Below are positions 9,201-20,345 of a DNA stretch of 64,000 nucleotides, one piece after another. A program made the translations under genes and the position numbers. The notes beneath the pieces were generated by a model. The model was not told the DNA's origin. It did no database searches and was given only the letters and a program-made list of their open reading frames with translations. The stretch's first letter is position 1. Every line of letters begins with the position of its first letter. The DNA comes from Anarhynchus alexandrinus (taxonomy: Eukaryota > Chordata > Aves > Charadriiformes > Charadriidae). The stretch spans positions 450,260 to 514,259 of the forward strand of contig VUYV01000156.1 in NCBI GenBank assembly GCA_008711295.1, written 5' to 3'.

Positions 9201-12200
9201 CACTGGCACCTCTCTTGATCTCTCAGGCCAACTCCTGGGCTATGGCTGCAGCCACAGCAGTGGCACCCTGAGCCCAGTTCCTTTCCCTTCCTCTCCTGTT
9301 GCTGCCCTGTGTTCCCAGTGGCGGTGATGTGCCCTGTCCTGGGGCTCTGACCTGTGAATCACATGTTTGCAATTCGCTTCTACTGGTAAAAGCAACTGGA
9401 TGCAGAGACTTGGTAAAACTTGCCCCATTTCCCTTGGCTAGTGTAAGATATGCATACTGAAAAAAAAAAAAAAGCTTTATTTTGCCAAGCAAATAAAACA
9501 CACACTTTAATGTAGTGACTTTTTTTAACCTCTGTTTCCTCTCTGTCCCTGAGCATCATCCAGGTTTTGCTTTGAGTCCTGAAGGAGTCGAGGATCCTTT
9601 CGTTTTTTTCTGCATTTCACATGAATTTTTTTCTGCATGTGGTTCATTTCCTTCTGATCTCCTGCCCGAGTGTCCCGTTTATCAGTGGCTGGTGAAAGGG
9701 AGTTTCTTTCCTTCTGCCCTTGGGTTGCTTTCCCTTGGAGTTCAGTCTTGAAAAACTGGTCTGCTCTGCTGTGTGTCTGAGGAGGCTCTGTTTAAAGATG
9801 CGTATCGCAGCTGGAGTGGCATGAACCCTCCATTGTGTGCTCGGTGCCAGGTGCACCCTTTTATGGTTGGCTTCTGTGGATTTTGTGTGGGACTGAAAGT
9901 GAGACAGCAAGAGGGAGTGACTGTGTTCTGCTTCAAAAACAGAGTTTGCAGCCTGACCCAGAAACGCGTTCCTAGAGCGGAGCAGTTTGTGCGCTCTGCT
10001 CGGGTAAATCTCCCAAATAGTCACACGGCATGAGAAATGAAAGGCCAGTTCCAAACCAGGCAGCGAGGATGTCTTCATTCCCTGCTCGCACGTCTTAGCT
10101 TCAGCTTGAATACAGCGTAATTTTTTTTTTTCCTTCCAGCTGGTATGCAGAGGGGTAAGTGAGAGATGGGGGTGTCAGACTTCAGAAGGTTTTTGCTTAA
10201 CATCGCAAGAAAAGAACAGCGTGATATAATGACTCCTGTGTAGAGAAGAATCGCAGCCTCTCAAAGAGGATTAAAAACAAGTGGTTTACAGCAAACTGCG
10301 CTTCTATTTTGAGTAGCGGTGGTGTGAGCTGTTTTCCTGAATGCTTCACAGATTAAATATTGGCAAGTGAAATGAAAGGTGTGTGGAGATGGATAAAGAC
10401 ATTCAGCTGAGGCCCAGGGAAGTGGGGAGTTAAAGGAAGCAGCTTCCCGATGGCGGGTGGCTCTCAGAATTTCTGCCCCGCCTTAGCAGTGGTCAGTGAC
10501 CTTTCCCACTATTTCGTGTTAGACTGTGTGTTGCTTTTCCAAAATCCACGTTTGTGCCTCTGCTCCGTCATGCAATACCTGTTCCGCGCCCCATGTTTTA
10601 AAAACCTCTCGAATGCGTGTTCTCACTGCACCAAACACCAGCTCTGATCTCTGCAGAGCATCGCTGGTGCTGGGCTATCTGATACCACTGCCATTAGACC
10701 ATTTGGAATTGTGGCTTGGGATGCGTGCTGCGTGTCTGGACTGCAGAGCGGGCAACGCTGTGTTCCAGGAGAGGGTCAGAGATGCGTATTTGTGTGCTTG
10801 TGTGAGTCCCAAGTGTGTTACAGCAGGGTGCAGGAGGGCTAGCTTGGCTCCCTGTGGCTGTCAAGATTCCCTCGGGGTGCCCAGGTTTGAGACAGTCCTT
10901 CAGCATGGAGTGAGTGGGTGGGTTTGAAATAGACTGGCGAGTTCTGAAGGTGGTTGTGTGGGTGCGTGCCTCGCAGAAGCAGGCCCAGAGCAGAGGGGTT
11001 TGGAGAGGCGCCGGGAGAGACATCGCTGTGGTGGAGTTGTGGTGAAGTTGCAGCCAGAAATTGCTTTGTAACTGGCAGCTCTGTGTTTGCTTTTTTGGAT
11101 TGCTACAGCCCATTAATTAGTATGTTCAGTCAGGGGCCTTGATCCTTGCTGAGTCTGACCCAGCACCAAACTCTTTGTGCTGGCGTTTAAACTCTCAAAG
11201 CATTTACCAATTTATGTGACTGCTTTTAAGACGACAGAAAGACCTGGTTTTGTGTTTTTAGCATAACACCTTGTGGATCTGCATTTGGTTCCCTTCTGTG
11301 CTCTAAGTGCCAGCACCCGGTGCAGCTTGAAGTGTGAGGAATTAATCCATAAAAATCAAAGTCTTTGCTGGAGATAGTAAATCAGTTCTAACCACACCTT
11401 TTGACCCAATTTGTGAGGCTTCTGCAGCTGAGTAACCGGCAATTAGAGGCTGGAGTTGCACGTGTGAAATGCAACTTTTACTATTCTCTTCTCACATTGT
11501 GCCTTCTGCATCTATAAATACACCGTCCTGCCTGTTGGTGAGCAGGATCTCGGGCCAAGATGTGTGGCAACATGCTGTGTCGGGGAGGTGCGGGTAGGTC
11601 TGGACTGGCATTCAGTTAAATTTGGTCTTCACTAGGCCAGCGCTAGGATCTTCTCCCTCAATCTGTTCCCTCCCGCACCACTGGCCGACAGTGGGAGCAC
11701 TGGGTAGCGGTTGTGCCCTTCATGCTGTCTCTGTCTGTGGAGCGGCGCCAGTTTCCCTCGCGGGGCTGGATGTGTTTCTACACGCTGCCGTGCAGGAAAG
11801 TGCCGAGTGGCAGTTAAGTGCTGTAAACGGCGATGCCCACTCTCTGCCGAAAGGATGCAGCGCACAGAGGGAATTCGTGGTGACGGGGCTTCCCACAGCA
11901 ACTAGGTGCCTTGTGTGGTTCCCGCTGCTTTTGTATCTCCTGCGGCCTCTGGTGCTTCTCTCTGTCACTCTGCATGTGCTGGTTTTGGTTGTGTATTGGA
12001 GTCATTTTTTTGCCTTTCAGGTGGACAGAAGAAGAGCTGACTTTGATTAACAGCTGGGCCTTGCAGGGGGAGCGGGTGATCCATGGCAATCCCTCGGGTG
12101 TGGATAATGCTGTCGGTACCTGGGGTACGTGTGTGTTTGCTGCCCCCCAGCACTGAATGGGGATGCTGAGAAGAGGCTGATGGGGTGGTGGAGCAGCAGC

Positions 12201-15200
12201 CATCATATTTCTCCGCTGCAGAGTGTGCGTCAGCTGTGGGAAGGTGGTGAGCAGATGCCGCAGGTTGCATTTCTGCAAATAAAAAGGCTTGGTTGGGGTT
12301 GCTGGAGGGACACTGGATGGAGCAGGTTGCCTCACTGCACTGAGGTACAGCAAAGGGATGAGAAATTCACAAATTCAGGTCCTCGTTGTGACCCGGGTAG
12401 AGGGAATCCTGTTGTGTGTTGGCTTGCCCTGTCTGTGAGCGGGGACTGGAGCCAGCTGGGCTGCTGGGGACTCGCTGCAGTAACACCAGAGATCTGCATC
12501 CCCCAGGCAAGTGCCGTGGGGCAGAGACCGTGTAGTGAATAACTGAGATTTAAACATTCTGGCATGAACAAAGAAACCTGATCCTGTCCCAAGGATAATG
12601 CAGTAGAAAATGCAGTTGGACAGCTGTCATTTAGTTTCAATTAGCAGAGACTTCCAAGTGTTTTGGAAGTGTCCTTGGAGACTTTTAATAATCTTTCTAA
12701 TGAGACCTAATCGCAATGCCTCTGTAAAAGTAGGAGCCAAGTGAGACATTCCTTCTGGACAATGAAATTCCATGCTGAAGGACAGCTGCTGACACGAGTG
12801 CACATGTTCCGTCCAGTTTGAAACCTGCGTGCTTGGCTCTGCCCCAGGGAATCGCTGCTTGATTCTTTTCTTCAGTAAAGATTTAGTGCTGGCCAAACTC
12901 TTTGCCTTTTAAAAAAATATTTAATGTGATCCCAGAGTAGAAGAGAGCAAAGGGAAAGGCATTGGGTTAACTACGTCCAGCCAGACCCTCTCATTAAGTC
13001 AGCAGGGTTAGGCAGATTCATGCTGTCTGGGAACATGGTTCATTTAGCTGGTGTTTCTTGCAATTACTGTCATATGCTCTGGGTGAGGTTCTAAAGATGA
13101 AAGACCTTCTGTCTCTTACGACACTGTGTTATCTCTCAGCTCGCTGTGTACTGAGACAATGCATGTATTTTACTTTAGGTGGAGCCCTGAGATACCAATC
13201 AGGAAAAATCACACCATTAAAGAGGTAATATTCGAGTTTAAAAATAACACTTACATACGGTGGGTGGAATATGTCAGAGAGGCATTGGGTGGATCTCGTA
13301 GGGTATGAGATTGATGGGAGATCACTCACAGCGTGGTGGAAGGGCTTTGTAGCCAGATTTTGCCGTGGGTGTGGGTAGCTCGAGTGTTGTCTCGAGTGTT
13401 GTTGGGGTGGACGGGAACAATGAAATGTTTGGTCATTATCTGACATTAGATGAACACAGCACAAAGGATCAATATTAATTTCATGGCATTATGGGCAGCG
13501 GGAACTGATCTGCTCCTGGCAGCAAATGACATTGTGGGGAGGGGGAACTTTTTGCTTACCTGGTGGTAGGACTGCCTGAAAACCAAGCTGCAGAGACAAA
13601 TCCAGGTCCTGCATGTTCCCTCTGCCTCCTGCCAATGAAGTATAATCTGACTCCATTAAAATCTTTCACAGTGCATGAAATTGCTCTATTAGCGGTTAAT
13701 GGCTACTGCTGGCTAGTCTCGCAGATAGTATTTCAAAGGAAAAATTTTGCTTGAAAAACATGGATTTCAGCAAATGCGTTACAGTCCTATTTATAGCGCT
13801 TGTACAGTTGTTCCTTGTATCTACGAGGAACAAGTCTGAACCCCGCTAGCACTGAAACACCTGCTTAACTTTTTTTTAAAACTAATGGGACTCCTTATCT
13901 TGGGTGTCTTGCTCAAAAAGGCCTCTTGAGGCAGAGCGAACTGTAGCTCTCTGGGCTGTGGGAGCTGCTGGGGGACTGTGAAGGAAAGAGGTGAGGAGGT
14001 GTCTCGTGTTGCTTCCAGGGTGCCGACACTGAGGATCTTGCTGACCAACACAAAAGTCCCTCGAAGCACCAAGGTCCTGGTGGCTGGTGTCAAAGAGAAG
14101 ATCCTGAAGGTGCCGCACCTGTGTGGTTGCAGGGATGGAGATGTGTGCTGGGGTGGGGAGGTAACCCTCATGAGCTCAGATCTCCTCTCGAGGGACTGCA
14201 GGTCTCATGGGGATCTCTTGGGAGGTCCCTCCTGTAGTCACTGCATTCCTGCCTGCTGCTAGCTAACACCCAGCTGCCCACTTACAGGGCTTCCCACAGA
14301 AATCACCAGTTCCTTCCTCTGGCCTGTTTCCCTCTCTTCCTCCAGTTTCTGCAGGTGGGAGCAACTTACCATTGCCCTGCTCTGCAGGGGGGGGTTCCAT
14401 GAATGAGTAGCCCCGAGTGGGGTGAGGAATTGTCCAGCTCAAAGAGACCGGGGCCAGTTTTATCACAGTGGTATTAGAAGACTAGCGAGCAGTCTTCTCA
14501 TATCGTGCCTTCCCCCCTTCTCAGTTCCCTGCTATAATGAACCCAGTGCTGGACTCCATCGATGCAATTTCTCAGGAGTGCCAAAGTGTTCTGGAAGCGA
14601 TGCCTGCAAATCCATCACCAGAGTATTACCCTGTGCTGGAGGTAAGGGGCTTGTTCGCCAGTATTTTTAGACACTGTTACTGTTGAACATCAAAATGTCA
14701 TTTAAAGAACATTAGGGCTAAGAAAAAATTTGATAGCAGGAAATGTTCAGTTCCGAGTGAAACCGTGGTCTGTGTGCGCTGCTTTTAATGCCCTTCCTGG
14801 AGCTGAGGGGCAGACAGTGCTGCTGGTGTCTCTCCCCAGTGGTGCACAGGGAGGGAGGGAGTGGGCCTGGTGCTTTGTGGACCTGTAGCTTTGGAGGTTT
14901 TATTTCCCTTCGCTAAGAAACGTGGAGTGAGTTCAGGCCGAGACGCTGCCTCCCTGCGCTGCGGGCCAGCCACGCTCGTGCTGGCAGTCGCCGCCTGTGA
15001 AGCAATTGCTTTGTCATTGCCAAGGCTGGAGTGAAGAGCAGAGAGCCCAGCAGCCACTGGTTTGTGATGGACTGGTTACGAGCCAGCTCCCATTGCTCTG
15101 CGCTCATCCTGGCTCCAGAGGATAACGAACAGAGTTGTGCCCAGAGCTGACCTGACATTGATGCATGAGGTGCATACAAAGATCTGTGTTTGTCTTGGCT

Positions 15201-18200
15201 TTGTTTGAAGTAGGAGAGGCTGCTGTGGTGGGGGAAGACACGCTTCCAAGTGGAAGAAGTTTTTTGCAGTGCTGAGAGCACCGTAATACTGATTCATACC
15301 ACCGTGGGGTAAGGATGTGTGGCAGTGTCCCAGCTGAGGCAAACCTGGCCTGGCCTTGGGTGCCAAGTGACTTGGACGGTCAAGAAGCATTTGGTACCAG
15401 CGGTGCAGTTCCTTGTTGGCATCTGGATCCTTCCCCTCGGCCCTCCTGTGAGGACCTCTGCTTGTCCTTGCTCTCGCTGGCAGGTTGTACCCTCCACAGC
15501 TGCGAGTGTGCTCCAGAGGTGCAGGAGGGGGGTCTGGGACGGCACAGAGAGCTGCTGTCCCAGCTCGACCTGCGGCAGCAGCGTGGGGACGCTCTGTTAG
15601 CAGATGGTTGGTACAGCCTTCTCTTTGCTTCAGGCTGTGCCGCATCTCGCTGCGTGCGGGTGAGCTGCTGCTGGGACTGCAGCAAGCGCAGGAGGGTCTC
15701 CCGTGGGATTCATAGCAAAAGTCCTTCTGCTCCCTTTGCACCAAGAGGATGGTGAGTTTCTGCACCCATTAGGGTGGGCTGACCCTAATGAGGGCCGGGC
15801 TGGCAGGGCTGCAGGATATCTGGAGTCTGTTTGCAGCATAACTTCAGACAACTCCTCTCCACCTCAATTCCACGTTGCTCAGGCTGTTGGAAGTATTGGG
15901 GGATGGGGAAGAGGGCTAATTTGGAGCGTGCTTTGAGAGCCTCAGGTGAAAGATGCCAAAGCAGCCTTGTATACAATGCCCGGGAAGCAGCACTGCAATG
16001 AGCAGATTTCTGTCCTGAATCTGTTGGTTTGTCTTGTGCTTGAAGAGCCCACAGAGGCACAGTTGATTATATGCAGCATATATATATATTTGGCTGTTTC
16101 TGAAATGTGCAGTTTTGGACAGCATTGTATTTGAACCATCGAACTAGTCTACTGTGTCATAAGCTGTCATCCGATTCCTGGCAGATTTTGGATCAGGAGA
16201 TGACAGGTGTCTTGGATCATCGTAGACAGTGCTGTGCCCTCACTCAGGCATATAAAGAGGCCTCTGGATGGACGTCTGTCCAACCCAGCACAGAACTTGT
16301 GATATATGCGCTCTGCATGCGACTGGCTAATTCATCTCCCCGCATTTGTTTAAATGCAGTACAGACGTGCTCTGGAGGTGGGGAGAGGGATTATTTCTGC
16401 ATCGTCCCCTCCCGTGTGGTGTTGGCAGGAGACCCGTGTGGAGCTGAGGGAGGGTGATGTGACTGACACCTGCCAAGCTGCAGCGTGGCTCCCACCGCTC
16501 CCTGTGCGCAGCATCCCTCCCGGCTCACCACTAGCTGCAGGCAGGAAAGCGCTTGGTGGCACCGGCTGGCGGGGGGAGCGCAGGGCTCCTGTTATTCGGG
16601 AGCCTCTCTGGGACTGGTCCCATCTCAGCTGTCTCCCTGCTTGTGACACCCTCTGGGGCAGTGATGAGAACAGCAGCCACACGCCTGGGAGACGGTCAAG
16701 TCAGGATGTCAGACCAGCATTGTTGGGAATGAGCTTCCTCCACTGATGGTGCTGATGAGCTGGGAGGGCACTGTGGTGCCTGGGGGCCTGGTGTCGGTTC
16801 CTGGTCCTGCTCCAGTCTTACTCCGAGTGCAGTTTAAGCCCTTCCCTCTGTTCCTTAATTCCTCACCTCTAGTAGTAGGAGGAGAGAAGCTGTAACTCTC
16901 ACCTCTGCATAGTGTTGTCCATCACTCAGACCATTTGGACTTTGCTGCCATGGCAGCTTTCTCCAGGAGCAGTGGTGTTTGTGGCCGGCCGGGACAGCGT
17001 GGCAGAGATGCGCTTGCAGCTCATCAGAGCTGAGCAGCTCTGCTTGGAGGGCAGCCTTGCTTGGCGAGTGGCTTGTGCTGCTCTCCCCCTGAAGGGAGGA
17101 CCCTCTCGACCCCACTTACGCTGGGTGCCAGATTCCCAGCGTGGTGCTGGTGAGAGGCCCCTTGGCTCGCAGCCCAAGCCCTGCCCCCGAGGAGGGAGAA
17201 GCGCCGCACAATGCGAACAAGGGGAGGTGACTCCGCGTCGCCTCTCCAGCAATGCCATTTCGGACTTGGCCGTGTCAGAAGTCCCCTGGATTTAGTTATG
17301 CTGGATGGATTGCAGAGCAGGGCAGGGTGACAGCCAGGAATGAGAGATGCTGGCTTAGTGCCCTTCCCACGGCCGGCGAGGGGGCTTGCACAGTCTCCTG
17401 CTCAACACTCGTGTGACAGGGGAGAGGTGAAGCAGTCAGGAGGCATCAGGGAACTTTGATTCAGCACCTGAAATAAATGCCTGTTGGCAGCTTGCGGTGA
17501 CCAGGATTTTCTCCGTCCTCCCTGAGCAAGGAGGTCTGGAAGGTGTTGTACTGCTGTCACTGTGGTGGGCAGCAGCAGCACAAGTCATGAGGGGGATGGA
17601 GACAGATGAGCAACCCAGGGCTCAGACCCTGGCCCCGACCTTGCTGCTCTGTGCTGCTGGACCCCGAGACGTGCTGGTGGCCAAACTCCCTGCAGAAATG
17701 AGCTGGCTGTGTGTGGGGGGGCTGGGAAGGCAGGGCAGCTCCCCTGCACCTCGCTGGGGAGGGAGCCGTGGCTGTGAAGAGCCTCTATCACCACGCGTGC
17801 TCATCTCACGTATGTGCGGTTGCTTTTAGGAACTCTTTGATATAAACCAACACCACTTAAACGTGATTGGAGTCGGCCATCCCTCCCTGGACAGGCTGTG
17901 CCGGGTGACGGCGTCCCACGGCCTGCATAGCAAGCTGACGGGGGCTGGCGGGGGCGGCTGTGGCATCACCCTGCTGAGACCAGGTCAGTAACCTTCTGCT
18001 CGCCCTGGGCATCCTTCCCCCATTCCACGTGGCTCTCCTGGTGGGGTCAGGTTTGGAAGCAGAGGGATATAACGCTGGCTGTCGTATGGCTGTGGTGGGT
18101 TGTGAAGCCATGTCACGAGCGTGGGATGGTGTCTAGCAGAGCCGTCTGGCAGTGTGGTTTGCAGTGTTTCATACGGGGGCGATTCAGTGCGTTCATTTAT

Positions 18201-18479
18201 GTGTGTCAGATCTTCTGGGCACTGGCGCTGCTCCAGGGGGCATGTGTTTATACGTGCGATGGCCCATTTCGGTCTCCCTGCAGTGGCCTAACTGACTAAC
18301 TGGCTGCTCTTGCCTTCCTCTTGGCAGACACCTCCCCGCTGGCCGTGGAAGCAGCCAAGCGAGACTTATGTGCCTGTGGATTTGAATGCTGGGAGACCAA
18401 TATCGGGGCCCCCGGCGTGACCCTGCACTCCTTCTCGTCTTTAAACACTGAAGTGCTGCACGCGCTCTCTGAGAGTTAA
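6148..18479 (+). CDS. MVK: MVK, mevalonate kinase (complete, ten coding exons)
   Basis: Phosphorylates mevalonate to 5-phosphomevalonate with ATP in the isoprenoid/sterol pathway (cytosol and peroxisome); GHMP-kinase family. Exons are 6148-6225, 6314-6461, 7528-7675, 8948-9103, 12021-12124, 13179-13224, 14019-14109, 14525-14641, 17830-17983 and 18328-18479. Together they give 1194 nt, or 397 residues (human 396). Motif 1, [11 protein letters not shown], has Lys13. Motif 2, [11 protein letters not shown], is at 139-149. The catalytic Glu194 and Asp205 lie in [16 protein letters not shown], and motif 3, [15 protein letters not shown], is at 331-345. The ATG has G at -3 and matches the family N-terminus; no upstream ATG exists in frame. 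All borders are GT-AG except the GC donor after 6461. No frame breaks were seen, so the gene should be functional. Confidence 0.98.
6314..6461 (+). CDS. MVK: MVK coding exon 2, with a GC donor
   Basis: The acceptor TCCCACAG starts [17 protein letters not shown]. The exon must end after the first base of codon 76 to join exon 3 in frame, and at that point the sequence is CAG followed by GCAAGC. This is a GC-AG intron with an otherwise strong consensus. Confidence 0.93.
7528..7675 (+). CDS. MVK: MVK coding exon 3
   Basis: The acceptor TTCCATAG and donor GTAAGG bound 148 nt (residues 76-125), including [17 protein letters not shown] and [17 protein letters not shown]. It is one codon longer than the human exon, which accounts for 397 rather than 396 residues. 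Confidence 0.95.
8948..9103 (+). CDS. MVK: MVK coding exon 4
   Basis: The acceptor TGTTTTCAG and donor GTAACG bound 156 nt. It encodes [20 protein letters not shown], the ATP-binding glycine/serine motif. Ser147 corresponds to the human catalytic-site Ser146. [14 protein letters not shown] follows. Confidence 0.97.
12021..12124 (+). CDS. MVK: MVK coding exon 5
   Basis: The acceptor TGCCTTTCAG and donor GTACGT bound 104 nt. It encodes [20 protein letters not shown] followed by [15 protein letters not shown], with the metal-binding Glu194 and catalytic Asp205. Confidence 0.97.
13179..13224 (+). CDS. MVK: MVK coding exon 6
   Basis: A 46-nt micro-sized exon lies between TACTTTAG and GTAATA and encodes [14 protein letters not shown] plus two bases of Arg227. 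Length and phase equal the human exon. Confidence 0.94.
14019..14109 (+). CDS. MVK: MVK coding exon 7
   Basis: The acceptor GCTTCCAG and donor GTGCCG bound 91 nt encoding [20 protein letters not shown] and [10 protein letters not shown]. The LLTNTKVPR strand is a family hallmark. The donor is weaker than its neighbours (GTGCCG). Confidence 0.95.
14525..14641 (+). CDS. MVK: MVK coding exon 8
   Basis: The acceptor CCTTCTCAG and donor GTAAGG bound 117 nt, residues 258-296. It begins [20 protein letters not shown] and ends PEYYPVLE, the helical part of the GHMP C-terminal domain. Confidence 0.95.
17830..17983 (+). CDS. MVK: MVK coding exon 9
   Basis: The acceptor GCTTTTAG and donor GTCAGT bound 154 nt. 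It encodes [20 protein letters not shown] and the third GHMP motif, [15 protein letters not shown], at residues 331-345. Confidence 0.97.
18328..18479 (+). CDS. MVK: MVK coding exon 10 and stop codon
   Basis: The acceptor CTCTTGGCAG opens 152 nt encoding the C-terminus, including [20 protein letters not shown] and ending HALSES. The TAA stop is at 18477-18479. Confidence 0.96.
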
Positions 18480-19991
18480 GCTTCTGCCTCTGGCAAGACT
18501 GAGCTCTTGGCACCGCGTCCTCGGAGCGATAGCTGTGCGTGCCCTCATGCCTGGAAACTTCTCTCCTGTGTGGCTGTGGGCCTCCAGACGTGGGTGCGGA
18601 GCCAATTTTGGGCCTGGTGTCACTGGGAGTGGGGGCTACGATGAGGACCCGGGAGCAACTGCTCGCACTTGGGCTAGGTGTGAGTTTGACCCAGGCTCTC
18701 AAAATCCTGTTTTGAATTTACTTACTCAACTGCTGTGCTAATCCCAAGGGGCAGGAGGAGAGGGTCTTGGCTGGATTCCAGCGCGGATAATGACACTTTG
18801 CTTGGTTCCGCTGCTTCAGATGCATGCGGCGTCTCTTCCCTTCTCCCCCGGCATCCCGCGAGGGCGGGCAGCGAGGCTGGCAAGGTGGATGTGCAGAACG
18901 CTTTGACATTTTTTGGGTGAAAAGCATCTTGGCAGCTCAGGGCTTGACACTCAGGTCTCCGTTTCTCCTGGACTGCAATTCACAGCGGAGAGGAAACCTT
19001 TAAATACAGCTCTTACCTGATACTAATTAAGAGTTGGATAACGAAAATTTTAAAAGCACATTTTTAATGATATTATCACCGTTTTCCCTCTTTCCCGTAA
19101 TCTCTGCCTGGGCTGGCAGGCAGGGCCCCGTAGCCAGACTCTGGCTTCTGTTCACGTGCTCGAGGTCTGGTTCAAACAGCGACTGTCACCTGCGAGGAGG
19201 GTGGCCAAAGGCAAAGGGTGGCCTTAACGTTTCTGCTTGCAATAGCTGTTCTGGGATCTCTCACACTTCAGTCTTAAACGAGCGTGCCCTTGACCCTGCC
19301 TGTTGTTGGGTGTGTAAAACACACCACTGCCAGGGCAGGGGGAGACAGGGGGTAGAGGGGGGATCAGGAAATGAGCAAACACAAATCTGTTTTGGTTGGA
19401 AGTAATTGTTTTGAAGTAGAAAAAAATTAAAACTCACCTCCTCAAAAGCTGACCATAACTCGGGGTTGGCAAACTGTAAAACCTGAATGCATTTAAACTT
19501 ATTACACAAATGTAAATGCAGTTTTTACTGCTGAAATTTTAATGAGTTGTACCACGGAACTAAAGGGAATTGGCAGGTAAGTGTCTGAAGCCAGAGTATC
19601 TCGAAGTAATAAGCTGACTCTTAGTGGCTGTGGTCTCTTCTGTACCTGCCAAAGAGATTTTATCATTGTTCTGTTTGTGGGTTTTGTTTTATTTTTATTT
19701 TTGAGTGTAGCTCTGTTCAAGAATTGCTTCATTCAAAGCTGAGTAATAAATTGGCAGAGGTGGGGGGGTCTGCCTTCCTCTTCCCATGCAGGAATAAAAA
19801 AATCAAGTGCAAGAAGTTGAAATGTACTCACGCTAAAATCCTGGCGGCGTGATGACCAGCTCTACTTCACTGATCAGATGTAATACTGTCTCTGGTTTTA
19901 ATAAATTGATGGGTTTTTTTATGTGCAAAGTGTTCTTTGATAATTATGCTGGGTACAAAAGGAAAAAAGTACCTTACACTGCTTCAATAAA
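18480..19991 (+). terminator. MVK: MVK 3' UTR region with candidate polyadenylation signals
   Basis: AATAAA occurs at 19745-19750 (followed by a G/T-rich tract), at 19793-19798 and at 19986-19991. I saw none closer to the stop codon, so the 3' UTR may be about 1.3-1.5 kb. Which signal is used cannot be read from the sequence. Confidence 0.5.
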
Positions 19992-20135
19992 AACAGGTTT
20001 CAGATGCTGGCTTTCTACATGTCTAATTACAATTCCAATTTGCATCCAAGAACGGCTTTACGCTAATCACAAGTCAGAAAGCCTGATAAATAATTTACCA
20101 TTTTCTAATACAGTGTAATCAATGTGAGTATCTGG
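19840..20135. promoter_or_regulatory. AT-rich island with an octamer; candidate conserved element
   Basis: This block is rich in TAAT and AATT words and contains the octamer ATTTGCAT at 20038-20045. It lies just past the last MVK polyadenylation signals. The composition resembles vertebrate non-coding enhancers; conservation was not tested. Confidence 0.4.
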
Positions 20136-20345
20136 AAGCGTGTTGACTCTATAACCGCTTAAATGTGTCTGTAGTTTCTGCTGGTGAGCACAAAGAAATG
20201 CCAAATGCTGTGCGAAGAAACTTCGCTTCAAAACAACGTGTCTGGGGTTGATCCTCATTAGCTGCTTCCCGTGCCAGTGCTGGAGGAGGAGTATGGAGGA
20301 AAAGAACAATACAAATTTTGATTTGCTGGTTTAAATCATAATTAA

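Larger units (their letters stand above)
6462..17829 (+). other. MVK introns (content note)
   Basis: The introns over 300 bp are 6462-7527, 7676-8947, 9104-12020, 12125-13178, 13225-14018, 14110-14524, 14642-17829 and 17984-18327. They hold unique-looking sequence with an A-run near 9461-9473 and a short TA tract near 16080. I saw no CR1 copy, minisatellite or nested gene, in contrast to the repeat-rich flank downstream. Confidence 0.6.

Noticed and set aside
15076..15765. 229-residue minus-strand frame inside MVK intron 8
   Set aside because: No recognised domain, no splice logic and no similarity to a known family; consistent with chance in GC-rich intron sequence.
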